Assembly: GCA_018399285.1 (NCBI GenBank)
Contig: JAGYOW010000033.1
Coordinates: 1 to 35,717, forward strand
Reading direction: 5' to 3'
DNA from: Desulfotignum sp.
GTDB taxonomy: Bacteria; Desulfobacterota; Desulfobacteria; Desulfobacterales; Desulfobacteraceae
DNA length: 35,717 nt
In this document: in pieces, positions 19,606 to 28,258 of the stretch
Position numbering within the stretch: the first letter of the stretch is position 1
Layout of the letters: the number at the start of each line of letters is the position of its first letter
Translations under genes and position numbers: made by a program
The notes under the pieces: generated by a model
Databases searched by the model: none
The model's input: only the letters and a program-made list of their open reading frames with translations
Told to the model about the DNA's origin: nothing

Positions 19606-20805
19606 ATGTTCACACCCATAGAACTGGCAAATGGCATTTATTCAGTAGGATGCCGGGACTGGGACATCCGGGATTTTCATGGATATGAGATTCGTGAAGG
19701 CACGTCATATAATGCATTTCTGGTCACCGGAGAACAGAACATACTCATCGATACAGTGAAATCCCATTTCAAAGATGAGCTGCTGGCCAATATCAGCCGG
19801 ATCATGGACCCTAAAAAAATCGATGCTGTGATCAGCAACCACACGGAAATGGATCATTCCGGATCCATTCCCGGAATCATGCATAAAATCGGTGAAGACA
19901 AGCCGTTGTACTGCTCCAAGATGGGGGCCCAGAACCTGAAAAATCACTTTAACCGGGACTACAATTTTAAAGTGGTGGGGTCCGGAGACACCGTGACTCT
20001 GGGGAACCGGACCTTTTCGTTTCTGGAAACACGGATGCTCCACTGGCCCGATTCCATGTTCACGTATCTGCCGGATGAAAAAATATTGTTTTCCAGTGAT
20101 GCGTTTGGACAGCATTATGCCGGAGACCAGTTTTTCGATGATGACATCGGGGATGAAATCATGCCCCATGCACGCAAATATTACGCCAATATTCTGCTGC
20201 ACTTCTCTCCCCGGGTCCAGGCCCTGCTGGCGGATGTGGCCAAAATGAACCTGGACATCCGCATGATCTGCCCGGATCACGGCGTCATCTGGCGAAAAGA
20301 TCCGTCCCGGATCATCACGGCCTATGACCGATGGTCCCGGCAGGAACCGGTCAACAAAGCACTGGTCATCTTCGATTCCATGTGGGAAAGCACCACAAAA
20401 ATGGCCCGGGCCGTGACCAGCGGGATTGAATCGGAACACGTGGGTGTCCGGCTCATGAACACCCGGAAATGTCACCGGTCCGACATCATGACTGAAATTC
20501 TGGATGCCGGGGCCGTGGCTGTGGGGTCACCGACCCTGAACAACGGTATTTTTCCCGTGATCGCTGATGTATTAACCTATATCAAGGGACTGCGTCCCCA
20601 GAACAAAATAGCCGCCGCCTTTGGTTCTTATGGCTGGAGCGGAGAAGCGGTCAAAATAATCAACAAAGAGTTCGAGGAAATGAAATGGGAAATGGCGGAC
20701 CCCGGCGTCAAGGTGCTGTATGTACCGGATGAAGACGACCTGAACCGCTGTTTTGAGTTAGGCGCCACCCTGGCAAAAAAATTAAAGGAAAAATTAAACG
20801 GTTAG
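19606..20805 (+). CDS. A-type flavoprotein, rubredoxin:oxygen/NO oxidoreductase (FprA/ROO)
   Basis: Soluble diiron flavoprotein of 399 residues, full length. N-terminal metallo-beta-lactamase-like domain (1-250) with the diiron ligands His79, Glu81, Asp83 and His84 (HTEMDHSG), His146 (LHWPDSMFTY), Asp165 (SSDAFGQH) and His225 (CPDHGVIW). C-terminal flavodoxin domain (about 253-399) with IFDSMWESTTKMA for FMN phosphate and GSPTLNNGIFP, FGSYGWSGEA. It reduces O2 to water or NO to N2O using electrons from the adjacent rubredoxin. Separated by a terminator from the convergent desulfoferrodoxin gene. Confidence 0.95.
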   Translation: MFTPIELANGIYSVGCRDWDIRDFHGYEIREGTSYNAFLVTGEQNILIDTVKSHFKDELLANISRIMDPKKIDAVISNHTEMDHSGSIPGIMHKIGEDKPLYCSKMGAQNLKNHFNRDYNFKVVGSGDTVTLGNRTFSFLETRMLHWPDSMFTYLPDEKILFSSDAFGQHYAGDQFFDDDIGDEIMPHARKYYANILLHFSPRVQALLADVAKMNLDIRMICPDHGVIWRKDPSRIITAYDRWSRQEPVNKALVIFDSMWESTTKMARAVTSGIESEHVGVRLMNTRKCHRSDIMTEILDAGAVAVGSPTLNNGIFPVIADVLTYIKGLRPQNKIAAAFGSYGWSGEAVKIINKEFEEMKWEMADPGVKVLYVPDEDDLNRCFELGATLAKKLKEKLNG

Positions 20806-20831
20806 CAGAAAACTTTGGTGATGCATTGAAT

Positions 20832-20877
20832 AAAAAAAGCCCCGGATGATCGGAAACGATTCATCCGGGGCTTTTTT
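20832..20877. terminator. bidirectional intrinsic terminator
   Basis: An 11-base-pair stem GCCCCGGATGA (20839-20849) with TCATCCGGGGC (20861-20871), extended by a small inner stem closed by a GAAA loop, and flanked by an A-run on the left (20832-20838) and a T-run on the right (20872-20877). Both strands therefore see stem plus U-tract, fitting the convergent fprA and dfx genes on either side. Confidence 0.93.
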
Positions 20878-20897
20878 ATGGTGTCACAAAATACAAA

Positions 20898-21278
20898 TCA
20901 GGCTTTCCACAGGCCGTGCAGGTTGCAGTATTCTCTGGCCACCACTTTGTCGGCATCGGTTTTGAAAACCGCTTCCGGAGCATTGTCCGGGGTCAGCATT
21001 TTGCGCTGAACAAAACTGTCATCCTCGCAGGTCAGCTCGATCCACTGGATATAGTGCTCACTGGTCATGGGATGGGCTGTGCTGCCGACCTTGACCTTGT
21101 ATCCGCCTTCAATTTTTTCCACCACAGGCACATGTTTTTCCACGGCCGCATCCACTGTGTTTTCCACCAGCCGTTCCATGGGTTTGCCGCAGCAGGTGAC
21201 CGGCGGTTTTTCTCCATGAAGGACCTGTACGATGTTGCCGCATTTTTCACATTTGTAAATACCCATTTTTTCTGCCAT
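20898..21278 (-). CDS. dfx: desulfoferrodoxin / superoxide reductase, second (intact) copy
   Basis: Two-domain superoxide reductase, 126 residues. Center I (desulforedoxin-like) uses Cys10, Cys13, Cys29 and Cys30 in YKCEKCG and VTCCGKPM. Center II carries His49 (EKHVPV), His69 and His75 ([14 protein letters not shown]), Cys118 and His121 ([10 protein letters not shown]). It reduces superoxide to peroxide in the cytoplasm with electrons from rubredoxin, complementing FprA. Glu47 precedes Lys48 in the EKHVP loop, where the catalytic lysine is expected. A second, damaged copy lies at 15092-15466. The 213 bases upstream are gene-free. Confidence 0.95.
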   Translation of the reverse strand: MAEKMGIYKCEKCGNIVQVLHGEKPPVTCCGKPMERLVENTVDAAVEKHVPVVEKIEGGYKVKVGSTAHPMTSEHYIQWIELTCEDDSFVQRKMLTPDNAPEAVFKTDADKVVAREYCNLHGLWKA

Positions 21279-21491
21279 GTTTTTAAACTCCTTTAACTGT
21301 TTAGTGGTTGGATTTATGAATGATGCTGATTCATATATCGCATCAGCCTGTTATGACATTTTTATTAACATAAGACATCACACCGGTCATTTCCAGTTAA
21401 AATCTCTTTTTTGTCCCTCACCGGCCCGGTATATATCGCAATGATTCTGCCAGATCGATTTTGAAACAGCAGATCGCAACAGCGTTCTTGA

Positions 21492-21941
21492 TCAGAGCAT
21501 CTGAAGGATGGCCGCCTCGATCTGGGTCTGGGGCAGAGCGCCCACCAGCGTGTTCACCAGCTTTCCTTTTTTCACCAGCAAAAGTGTAGGTACAGAGGCG
21601 ATGGCAAACCGGGACCCTGTGGCTGGATTTTCATCCAGATTCAATTTGGCCACCTTCAACCTGCCTTGATATTTTTTTGCCAATGCATCCATGACAGGTC
21701 CCACAGCCCGGCACGGCCCGCACCAGGGGGCCCAGCAATCCACCAGGACCGGCAAAGGCGACTGCATCACCTCTTTTTGAAATAAGACATCCGACACAGT
21801 CACGGGTTTGTCCGGTGCGTTCAAAGACAGCGGTGTTCCGCATTTACCGCACCGGGGGTGGTCATTCCTCCGGGCTGTCGGTATCCGGTTTCTGGCCCCG
21901 CAGGACAAACAGGGGACAATAATCGAATTCTGCGTGTTCAT
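21492..21941 (-). CDS. trxC: thioredoxin with N-terminal zinc ribbon (thioredoxin 2 type)
   Basis: A 149-residue disulfide reductase. The N-terminal extension has two CxxC pairs (Cys11/Cys14 and Cys31/Cys34) forming the zinc ribbon of thioredoxin-2/TrxC proteins, followed by the thioredoxin fold: VLVDCWAPWCGPCRAVGP with active Cys74 and Cys77, KLNLDENPATGSRFAIASVPTLLL including the cis-Pro, and the GKLVNTLVGALP strand. Follows the flavodoxin gene by 21 bases on the same strand, so the two are likely cotranscribed. Its electron source may be the divergently encoded FTR-like protein. Confidence 0.92.
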   Translation of the reverse strand: MNTQNSIIVPCLSCGARNRIPTARRNDHPRCGKCGTPLSLNAPDKPVTVSDVLFQKEVMQSPLPVLVDCWAPWCGPCRAVGPVMDALAKKYQGRLKVAKLNLDENPATGSRFAIASVPTLLLVKKGKLVNTLVGALPQTQIEAAILQML

Positions 21942-21962
21942 GATATGATTTTCTCCCCGGGT

Positions 21963-22409
21963 TTATGCGGTTTCAGAAATCATGGCAGCCACATTTTTGC
22001 CATATTCCTGGGCTGCCTTGATACCGCCGCCCACCCAGGCGGCTTTGAGCATCAGCGGGCCTTCAGATACCATGTTCATCTTGAAAATATGGGCCATGGT
22101 ATCAAAAATCCGGCCGGCCGCCTCACCGCTCCAGCCGTAAGCACCGAACGCGCCGCCGGGTTTTCCGGCCAACTCCGCCCGCTCCGCCTGAAACAACAAC
22201 TGTTTCAGGGGAGTGATCATTTCACCATGGTAGGTGGGAGACCCGAAAATATATGCGTCATATCCTTTCAGATCGTCTTCACTTTTGATCTCATTCACCC
22301 GTTTGACTTGTGCACTGTGCCCGGATATCCGGATCCCTTCACCGATAATATCGGCAATGGCCTTGGTTTCTTCGGACCGGGTGGCGTAAACAATCAATAC
22401 TGTTCCCAT
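21963..22409 (-). CDS. flavodoxin-family protein
   Basis: FMN-binding protein of 148 residues with the phosphate loop YATRSEETKAIA, the second FMN loop GSPTYHGEM and the third GAYGWSGEA. The last motif closely resembles the flavodoxin domain of FprA (GSYGWSGEA), so it is nearer to A-type flavoproteins and rubredoxin-linked flavodoxins than to classical long-chain flavodoxin. Start at 22409 with AAGGAGG upstream. First gene of a two-gene unit with the thioredoxin; probably a low-potential electron carrier for redox defence. Confidence 0.88.
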   Translation of the reverse strand: MGTVLIVYATRSEETKAIADIIGEGIRISGHSAQVKRVNEIKSEDDLKGYDAYIFGSPTYHGEMITPLKQLLFQAERAELAGKPGGAFGAYGWSGEAAGRIFDTMAHIFKMNMVSEGPLMLKAAWVGGGIKAAQEYGKNVAAMISETA

Positions 22410-22949
22410 GCTGCCTCCTTGATCTATCGCGTGTTTTTGTCTAATGCCATTTTTCGCTTTTTATCATCTGCAAAAATCACACCAGTGGCAATTGAATCCA
22501 TATCCTGTTTCCTGGTTATCACCGGGCCGCTGAAAGTCGAACGTCCTGCAGGTTCCCGGACCAGACGGCAGACGGACCAGGAAATCCGCCGGTGATACTC
22601 TGTCCGGGTCAATCTGTATCTGTGATATGTGTCATCCTGAAGTTGATTGTGTCTCTTTTGAATTCAGGTCTTTTTATATTCCTGTTTTATCGTAATGATT
22701 TGTTCGTTTATTTGTACCACTACCAAACTGCTTTTAAAAGCAGTTTTTCCAACAAAGATGACACCATTTATTATACATCAGCGGCATCACTTGTGAAATT
22801 GGTGCTTGCAAACTAAAGCACAAAATGCAAATTACACCTGTGTCACAGTAGAATATTAATTTGTACTGTCCGTATCCTGGGATGTACATACGCTGGCATA
22901 TCTTACCTTAAACAGACCACCGGGTCAAGGCCGGTAAAAGGAGCTGTCA
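22410..22949. other. gene-poor divergent intergenic region
   Basis: About 540 bases between the flavodoxin and Grx/FTR genes, which are transcribed away from each other. It is AT-rich from about 22640 onward. I see only short ORFs without ribosome sites or protein-like composition, plus a strong palindrome at 22725-22746. It should contain the promoters of both neighbours, but no clear -35/-10 pair stands out. A small RNA or a missed small gene cannot be excluded. Confidence 0.5.
22725..22746. repeat. perfect 22-base palindrome / hairpin
   Basis: Arms AAACTGCTTTT (22725-22735) and AAAAGCAGTTT (22736-22746) are exactly self-complementary, followed by TTCC. It could fold as a weak terminator or be a symmetrical protein-binding site 204 bases upstream of the Grx/FTR start. 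The AT-rich centre argues for a DNA-binding site or short terminator; function unassigned. Confidence 0.6.
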
Positions 22950-23540
22950 ATGAACGCAGAAAAGAAACCCATGCTCTACATTGAGCACATGCAGTCATTG
23001 CAAATCAGCGAGAAGCATTGCTGAATAGCTGCAACGTGGCGTATGACTATCGGGAAGTGGACGATCGGAAGGCGAAAAAAATATTCCCATTTAACCGCAT
23101 TTTACCGCACGGTTGAACGGCTTTGGCTGGCGTTGGTGGTTCACTCCACTGGCAGTCAGACGTCTGCTCGTCAGATTTTACCGAAAAAGAAATCAAAGCG
23201 GCATTGGGTTCTGGAATGAATGAGACAGCTTTATCAGGCACTGAAAAAATCACAGGAAGCCAAAGGCATTTATTTCAACAAAGACAAAGACCTGATTCAG
23301 ACTGCTGGAAATCGTTATGTAAACAGGACCCCTTTACGGCTACATGGCCTGCCCCTGCCGGCTGGCCTGCTCAGACCGGGAAAAGACAAGGACATCATCT
23401 GCCCCTGCGTCCACCGGGAACCGGATCTGGAAGAATTCGGGGCCTGTTATTGCAGGCTGTATGTATCAAAAGCCGTCCATAACAACCAGGCCCTGGTGGA
23501 ATATGTCCCGGAACGGCGGCCCCCTGAAAAAATTTTTTAA
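22950..23540 (+). pseudogene. glutaredoxin-like domain plus ferredoxin:thioredoxin reductase catalytic domain, frameshifted
   Basis: Start ATG 22950 with AAAAGGAG. The first part is glutaredoxin-like across frames: MLYIEH, then CSHCKSARSIAE (CxxC active site), YDYREVDDRKAKKIF, and FTEKEIKAALGSG. The second part is the FTR catalytic fold: LYQALKKSQEAKGIYFNKDKDLI, then (shifted) GYMACPCRLACSDREK, back in frame IICPCVHREPDLEEFGACYCRLYVS and ending YVPERRPPEKIF. The CPCR, CPC and CYC cysteines supply the [4Fe-4S] cluster and redox-active disulfide of FTR. Grx and FTR could be one fused protein or two overlapping genes, since the junction around 23215-23245 lies at a frame change. It would pass ferredoxin electrons to thiol partners such as the nearby thioredoxin. 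The citrate synthase gene follows by 20 bases. Confidence 0.8.
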
Positions 23541-23560
23541 CCTTTTTCAAGGAGTGATCC

Positions 23561-24745
23561 ATGAACGACGAATGCACCCCGGTCATAAACACCGGGCTCA
23601 GAGGCGTGGATGTTGCCAGTTCAAAAATCTGCGATGTCAAAGGCAGGGAAGGCAAACTGATATACCGCGGTTATCGCATTGAAGATCTGGCGGAAAACGC
23701 CACGTTCGAAGAAGTCTGCTATCTTCTGCTGCACGAGCGTCTGCCGGACGAACAGGCCCTGGCAGCATTTGACAACAGCCTGAAACAGAAACGGCCCATA
23801 CCGGAAAGCATTGTGACATTGTTAAAGACCCTGCCCCGGTCCATGACTCCCATGGACATGCTCCAGGCCACCACCCCCCTGCTGATCCAGGCCGATGAAA
23901 ATGCAGGCAAACTAACACCGGCAGATGCCCAGAACAGTGCTGAATACCTGATTTCCGGATTGTCCACCCTGATTGCAGCCTGGGACAGGATCCGCAACGG
24001 CCGAACCCCGGTGGCTCCGGACACCTCCCTGGGCCATGCCGCCAATTTTTTGTACATGCTCACAGGAGAGTCCCCGGATCCGGAGGCCGCCGCATTTTTT
24101 GACGCCGGCCTGGTGCTCCATGCGGAACATTCCTTTAACGCCTCCACATTTACCGCCCGGCAGGTGGCGTCAACCAAAGCCCATATCTATGCGGCGGTTG
24201 CGGCCGCCATCGGCAGCCTGTCCGGCCCGCTGCACGGGGGTGCCAATGTACGGGTCATGGAGATGCTCAAGGAGATCGGAACCCCGGAAAATATCAATGC
24301 CTACATCGATAATATTCTGGATTCCGGGGGCCTGATCATGGGGCTGGGCCATGCCGTGTACCAGACCGATGACCCCAGGGCCTTGATTCTGGCCCCCATG
24401 AGTCAGCGCATGGGAGAAATCATCGGCGACACCCGGTGGTATGAACTGACCAAAGAGCTGGAGATCAAGGGAAAGCAAGCCTTTAAAAAAAGAAAAGACC
24501 GGGATATTTTCAGCAATGTGGATTTTTATTCCGCATCCCTGTTTTACGCCATGGGAATTCCCATGGACCTGTTCACTCCCGTTTTTGCCCTGTCCCGTGT
24601 CAGCGGCTGGTGTGCCCATGTCATTGAAGAACAGTTTGCCAAAGCAGCTCCCAAACCCACCCTGTACCGTCCCGGCGCCACCTATGTCGGGGATTACTGC
24701 GGCCCGGATGAATGCCGGTTCGTTGGTATCGAGGAACGGAAATAA
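23561..24745 (+). CDS. gltA: citrate synthase
   Basis: Condenses acetyl-CoA and oxaloacetate in the TCA cycle. A 394-residue protein of the short (type I/archaeal-like) class. Catalytic residues are visible: His225 in SGPLHGGANV, His264 in GLGHAVYQTDDPR, and Asp321 in SNVDFYSAS; the substrate-binding HAEHSFNASTF motif sits at 187-197. Start at 23561 follows AAGGAG. Clustered with isocitrate dehydrogenase (25499) and two malate dehydrogenase-like genes (31312, 32219), which fits acetate oxidation through the TCA cycle in Desulfobacter-type sulfate reducers; 2-methylcitrate synthase is a less likely alternative. Confidence 0.93.
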   Translation: MNDECTPVINTGLRGVDVASSKICDVKGREGKLIYRGYRIEDLAENATFEEVCYLLLHERLPDEQALAAFDNSLKQKRPIPESIVTLLKTLPRSMTPMDMLQATTPLLIQADENAGKLTPADAQNSAEYLISGLSTLIAAWDRIRNGRTPVAPDTSLGHAANFLYMLTGESPDPEAAAFFDAGLVLHAEHSFNASTFTARQVASTKAHIYAAVAAAIGSLSGPLHGGANVRVMEMLKEIGTPENINAYIDNILDSGGLIMGLGHAVYQTDDPRALILAPMSQRMGEIIGDTRWYELTKELEIKGKQAFKKRKDRDIFSNVDFYSASLFYAMGIPMDLFTPVFALSRVSGWCAHVIEEQFAKAAPKPTLYRPGATYVGDYCGPDECRFVGIEERK

Positions 24746-24814
24746 TCAGACCCGAAACAAAATCAACGGACAGAGATCCACAGCATCACATAACACACAA
24801 ATGAAGGAACTGAG

Positions 24815-25444
24815 ATGAAAGCCTGGAAATGTACGGTTTGCAACTATGTCCACAACGGAGAATTCCCCCCGGAAAAATGCCCGGTATGCGGGGCTGACAA
24901 AAGCAAATTTGTGGAAATACAACCCTCTGATGAACCTGATGAATCAAAACCTGAAACAGTTGACGCCGCAGTTTCTGAACCTGAAAAGACCGAGACCCCG
25001 GCACCTCAATCCTTATATCAGAAGATCACCGATCTGATGATCCGGCATCATGCCCACCCCATCCTGGTGCATACACCCAATGGAATTCTGCCCATTGCCG
25101 CTGTTCTTTTCGTTATCGCCTGGCTGTTCGATGCCACCCTGCCGGCCAAAGCCGCAGCCGTCAATCTGGTGTTTGTGGTGCTGGCCCTGCCCCTGGTCGT
25201 TTACACGGGCGTGCTGGAATGGCAGCGAAAATACAACCAGGCAGATACCCTGCTTTTCAGAATTAAAATTCTGTCCGCCACCCTGACCTGTGCCTCCTGT
25301 CTGATCTCTCTGATCTGGTTCCTTGTGAATCCGGCCGTGCTGTCAACGTCTCTGGCCTGGATATTTATTCTGATAAACCTGATCATGCTGGCATCGGCCG
25401 GAATTGCCGGCCATATCGGCGGCAAACTGGTTTTCAAGGATTGA
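24815..25444 (+). CDS. rubredoxin-like domain fused to a DUF2231-like membrane domain
   Basis: A 209-residue fusion. Residues 1-34 are a rubrerythrin-type rubredoxin module with Cys6, Cys9, Cys22 and Cys25 ([10 protein letters not shown] and [13 protein letters not shown]). A flexible Pro/Glu/Ser/Thr-rich linker follows (36-65), then an integral membrane domain (about 76-205) with four hydrophobic spans. The membrane part has [17 protein letters not shown] at its first helix, a His/Pro pattern like that of DUF2231 proteins. It suggests a membrane-anchored one-electron carrier linking cytoplasmic rubredoxin partners to a membrane redox centre. Located between citrate synthase and isocitrate dehydrogenase on the same strand. 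Confidence 0.8.
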   Translation: MKAWKCTVCNYVHNGEFPPEKCPVCGADKSKFVEIQPSDEPDESKPETVDAAVSEPEKTETPAPQSLYQKITDLMIRHHAHPILVHTPNGILPIAAVLFVIAWLFDATLPAKAAAVNLVFVVLALPLVVYTGVLEWQRKYNQADTLLFRIKILSATLTCASCLISLIWFLVNPAVLSTSLAWIFILINLIMLASAGIAGHIGGKLVFKD

Positions 25445-25498
25445 TCTCTGTAAACCGGCATTTTATCAAGGTCACCCCAAAACCAAAGGATACCCATC

Positions 25499-26722
25499 AT
25501 GCCTGATTCCATCGCTTTGAACCCGGACGGCACGCTTCATGTACCGGATCATCCCATTATCGGCTGTATCCCCGGGGACGGCACGGGTCCGGATATCTGG
25601 AATGCCACCCGGCCGGTACTGGAAACCGCTGTAGACATCGCTTACAACGGCAACCGGCAGATCACTTTTGAAGAACTGCCCGCCGGAGAGATCTCTTTTA
25701 AACAGTCCGGTGAATGGCTGCCTTTGTCCACCCTGGACCGGATCCGATCATTGCGGGTGGCCATTAAAGGACCCATGACCACACCGGTGGGCAAAGGCAT
25801 GCGGTCCCTGAACGTGGCCATCCGCCAGGAGCTGGATCTGTTCGCCTGCATCCGTCCAGCCAGATATATCCGGGGCGTTCCTTCTCCGTGCAGTCGTCCG
25901 GCGGCCATTGACATGGTGATTTTCAGGGAAAATACCGAAGATCTGTATGCAGGGATCGAATGGCCATCCGGTAGTGACGAGGCCAAAGAAATCATTGATA
26001 TGATCCGAAAAAAAACCGGCAAATCCCTGGCCCGGGACACCACGGGCATCGGTATCAAACCCATCAGCCGGGACAACACACAGCGCCTGGTCCGCAAAGC
26101 GATTCAATTTGCCGTTGATCACCAGCGCAAAAGCGTGACCTTGATGCACAAGGGCAATATCATGAAATTCACGGAAGGCGCTTTTCTGAACTGGGGCCTG
26201 GAGGTGGGAACAACGGAATTTGCCGATCATGTGATCCTGGAAGACCGGCTGTGGAAGGAATTCAACGGCAAACAACCCAAAGGCAGCATCGTGCTCAAGG
26301 ACCGGATCGCGGACAACATGTTCCAGCAGGTCCTGCTGCGGCCCGAAGATTATGATGTGATTGCCGCACCCAATCTGAACGGGGATTATATTTCCGATCT
26401 TCTGGCCGCCATGGTGGGCGGGCTGGGGCTGGCGCCGGGGGCCAATATCGGCACGGACTGTGCCGTGTTTGAAGCCACCCACGGCACGGCCCCCAAATAT
26501 GCGGGCAAAGACAAGGTCAATCCCGGATCATTGATTCTGTCCGGGGCCATGATGCTGGATCACATGGAATGGCACAAGGCGGCAAAACTGGTTCGCGATG
26601 CGCTGCAGCAGGCCATTGCCGCCAAACAGGTCACATATGATCTGGCCCGGCAGATCCCCGGAGCCACAGAAGTTTCCTGTTCCGAGTTCGGCCGGCAGAT
26701 CTGCCGGTTGATGACCCCTTGA
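25499..26722 (+). CDS. icd: NADP-dependent isocitrate dehydrogenase
   Basis: Oxidative decarboxylation of isocitrate to 2-oxoglutarate, 407 residues, homodimeric type. Substrate-binding residues lie in [23 protein letters not shown] (Ser103, Asn105, Arg109, Arg119), the E. coli regulatory-serine region. [62 protein letters not shown] (metal-binding Asp) and [18 protein letters not shown] follow. The Lys-Tyr after HGTAP is the NADP-specificity pair. Start at 25499 after an AAAGGAT site. Converges on the exonuclease III gene. Confidence 0.95.
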   Translation: MPDSIALNPDGTLHVPDHPIIGCIPGDGTGPDIWNATRPVLETAVDIAYNGNRQITFEELPAGEISFKQSGEWLPLSTLDRIRSLRVAIKGPMTTPVGKGMRSLNVAIRQELDLFACIRPARYIRGVPSPCSRPAAIDMVIFRENTEDLYAGIEWPSGSDEAKEIIDMIRKKTGKSLARDTTGIGIKPISRDNTQRLVRKAIQFAVDHQRKSVTLMHKGNIMKFTEGAFLNWGLEVGTTEFADHVILEDRLWKEFNGKQPKGSIVLKDRIADNMFQQVLLRPEDYDVIAAPNLNGDYISDLLAAMVGGLGLAPGANIGTDCAVFEATHGTAPKYAGKDKVNPGSLILSGAMMLDHMEWHKAAKLVRDALQQAIAAKQVTYDLARQIPGATEVSCSEFGRQICRLMTP

Positions 26723-26747
26723 CCGGGCAAAGGCCGGCATTGCCCGG
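26723..26747. terminator. hairpin between icd and exonuclease III genes
   Basis: Perfect 8-base arms CCGGGCAA (26723-26730) and TTGCCCGG (26740-26747) around a 9-base spacer, filling most of the 37-base gap between two convergent genes. No T-run follows on either strand, so it is a weaker candidate than the one at 20832; placement is the main support. Confidence 0.55.
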
Positions 26748-26759
26748 GCCTGACCGGAC

Positions 26760-27566
26760 TCACACCGTGATGATCAACCCCACAGGGCAATGGTCGGATC
26801 CGAAAATGTCATTGTCGATAAACGCATCTTTGACCACCCCGTTGTCCAGCAGATCCCGGGTGACAAAAAAATAATCGATGCGCCACCCGGCATTGTTTTT
26901 CCGGGCGTTGAACCGGTAGGACCACCACGAGTATTTCACTTCTTCCGGATAAAAATGGCGGAACGTATCCACATACCCGGCATCGATCATGCGGTCCAGC
27001 ACATCCCGTTCCATGCGCAGAAATCCGGACCGGTTTGAATTGGGGCCGGGATTTTTCAGGTCGATCTCATTGTGGGCTGTGTTGAAATCGCCGGTGATGA
27101 TCACCCCTTTGCCCGCATCCCGCAGTGTCTGGGTATAATTGAGAAGCCAGTCATAAAAATCCAGCTTGTACCGGAGGCGTTCGTCGCTCATCTGCCCGTT
27201 GGGAAAATAGACATTGAACAGGGTGAAGCGATCAAAATCCATCTGGATCACCCGGCCTTCGTCATCATACTCCGGCCGGCCAAACCTTGTGATCACCTGA
27301 TCGGGCGTCACTTTTGAAAATGCTGCCACTCCGCTGTACCCTTTTTTCACAGTGGCATAGGCCCAGAAGGATTCATAGGGTGAAAAATCGATCATTTCCG
27401 GGGTACGCTGGTCTTTCTGGAGTTTGGTTTCCTGGAGCATGAGAATATCCGGATTCAGCCGGTTCACAGACTTGAAAAAATCTTTTTTCAGCACAGCCCG
27501 GAGCCCGTTGACATTCCAGGAAATGAGCCGCAATTCCCGGAGGGACGTATCAGAAGAGGAAGTCAT
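26760..27566 (-). CDS. xthA: exodeoxyribonuclease III / AP endonuclease
   Basis: DNA-repair nuclease acting on abasic sites, 268 residues. EEP-fold motifs of the ExoIII branch: SWNVNGLRAVLKKDF, DILMLQETKLQ with Glu46, YFPNGQMSDERLRYKLDFYDW, ITGDFNTAHNEIDLKNP, DRMIDAGYVDTFR, YSWWSYRFNARKNNAGWRIDYFFVT and GSDHCPVGLII. The RIDYFF and WWSYR segments are specific to ExoIII, setting it apart from the other EEP gene at 4138. It starts 8 bases after the acdB stop, so it is the last gene of the minus-strand cluster. Confidence 0.95.
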   Translation of the reverse strand: MTSSSDTSLRELRLISWNVNGLRAVLKKDFFKSVNRLNPDILMLQETKLQKDQRTPEMIDFSPYESFWAYATVKKGYSGVAAFSKVTPDQVITRFGRPEYDDEGRVIQMDFDRFTLFNVYFPNGQMSDERLRYKLDFYDWLLNYTQTLRDAGKGVIITGDFNTAHNEIDLKNPGPNSNRSGFLRMERDVLDRMIDAGYVDTFRHFYPEEVKYSWWSYRFNARKNNAGWRIDYFFVTRDLLDNGVVKDAFIDNDIFGSDHCPVGLIITV

Positions 27567-27574
27567 GTCACACG

Positions 27575-28258
27575 TTATCTTTCCGGCAGCAGTATGATTC
27601 GGGCATCCGCCACCACGCAGCGATCTGAATCACACATCACCGGATTCAGATCAATGGATTCAAAAAAAGGTTCCAGGTCCATGACCAGATGGGAAAAATC
27701 CACCAGCATCCGGGTCAGGGCCGCCATGTTTACACCGGGTTTCCCCCGGAACCCTTCCAGAATCGGTCCGGCTTTCAGGGCCTTGACCATGGAGGTCACA
27801 TCCGACGGGGTCACCGGTGCCAGGCGGATGGCCGTGTCATTGTATATTTCCACACTGGTGCCCCCCAGCCCCAGCACCACCACCGGCCCGAACTGAAGAT
27901 CGTTTTTCGCACCCACCAGCACTTCGATGCCCGAGACCATTTCCTCCACCAGGACCTGGTCACATCCCTTGAGGGATAACAACCGGGCCATTTGAGAGGC
28001 CAGTGTATCCGGATCCTGAACATGGGTCACCACGGCCCGGTGTTCGGTTTTATGCACAATCAACGGGGAAACCGCCTTGAGCACCACCGGGCCGGCACAC
28101 TCAGCCAGAAATTTTGTGGCTGTCTCTTTTGAATCGGTCAGCACACTGTTGGGAACCGCCAGTTTCCGGTCTGCCAGAATTTCTTTGGCGAGCGGCTCCA
28201 GGACCCAGCCGGCCGAACGGGCGGATGCAAGGATCTGTGTGATGCGGGGGGTCAGCAT
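27575..28258 (-). CDS. ADP-forming acyl-CoA synthetase, beta (ATP-grasp) subunit
   Basis: Nucleotide-binding subunit of acetyl/acyl-CoA synthetase (ADP-forming), about 227 residues. ATP-grasp features are visible: GPVVLKAVSPLIVHKTE with the conserved HK pair, VLVEEMVSGIEVLVGAKNDLQFGPVVVLGLGGTSVEIYNDTAIRLAPV, and the metal-site end FFESIDLNPVMC. The ATG at 28258 has AAGG upstream and overlaps the alpha-subunit stop by 7 bases; a GTG at 28267 is an alternative. With the alpha gene it converts an acyl-CoA plus ADP and phosphate to acid, CoA and ATP, or the reverse. Confidence 0.9.
   Translation of the reverse strand: MLTPRITQILASARSAGWVLEPLAKEILADRKLAVPNSVLTDSKETATKFLAECAGPVVLKAVSPLIVHKTEHRAVVTHVQDPDTLASQMARLLSLKGCDQVLVEEMVSGIEVLVGAKNDLQFGPVVVLGLGGTSVEIYNDTAIRLAPVTPSDVTSMVKALKAGPILEGFRGKPGVNMAALTRMLVDFSHLVMDLEPFFESIDLNPVMCDSDRCVVADARIILLPER

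Noticed and set aside
22424-22612. Minus-strand 62-codon ORF upstream of the flavodoxin gene
   Set aside because: No recognisable domain and no convincing start; could not be supported as a gene.
22592-22816. Plus-strand 74-codon hydrophobic ORF in the intergenic region
   Set aside because: No ribosome site and biased composition of AT-rich DNA; not protein-like.
23150-23181. A stretch whose translation HWQSDVCSSDF resembles the peptide produced by a common sequencing adapter
   Set aside because: About 24 of 31 bases match, but most differences fall at third codon positions, and the frame continues into a normal glutaredoxin-like end (FTEKEIKAAL). Probably coincidence; read-level inspection would settle it.
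25748-26482. Long antisense ORF of 244 codons opposite isocitrate dehydrogenase
   Set aside because: The plus-strand enzyme is complete with all catalytic motifs; the antisense frame is a GC-driven shadow.
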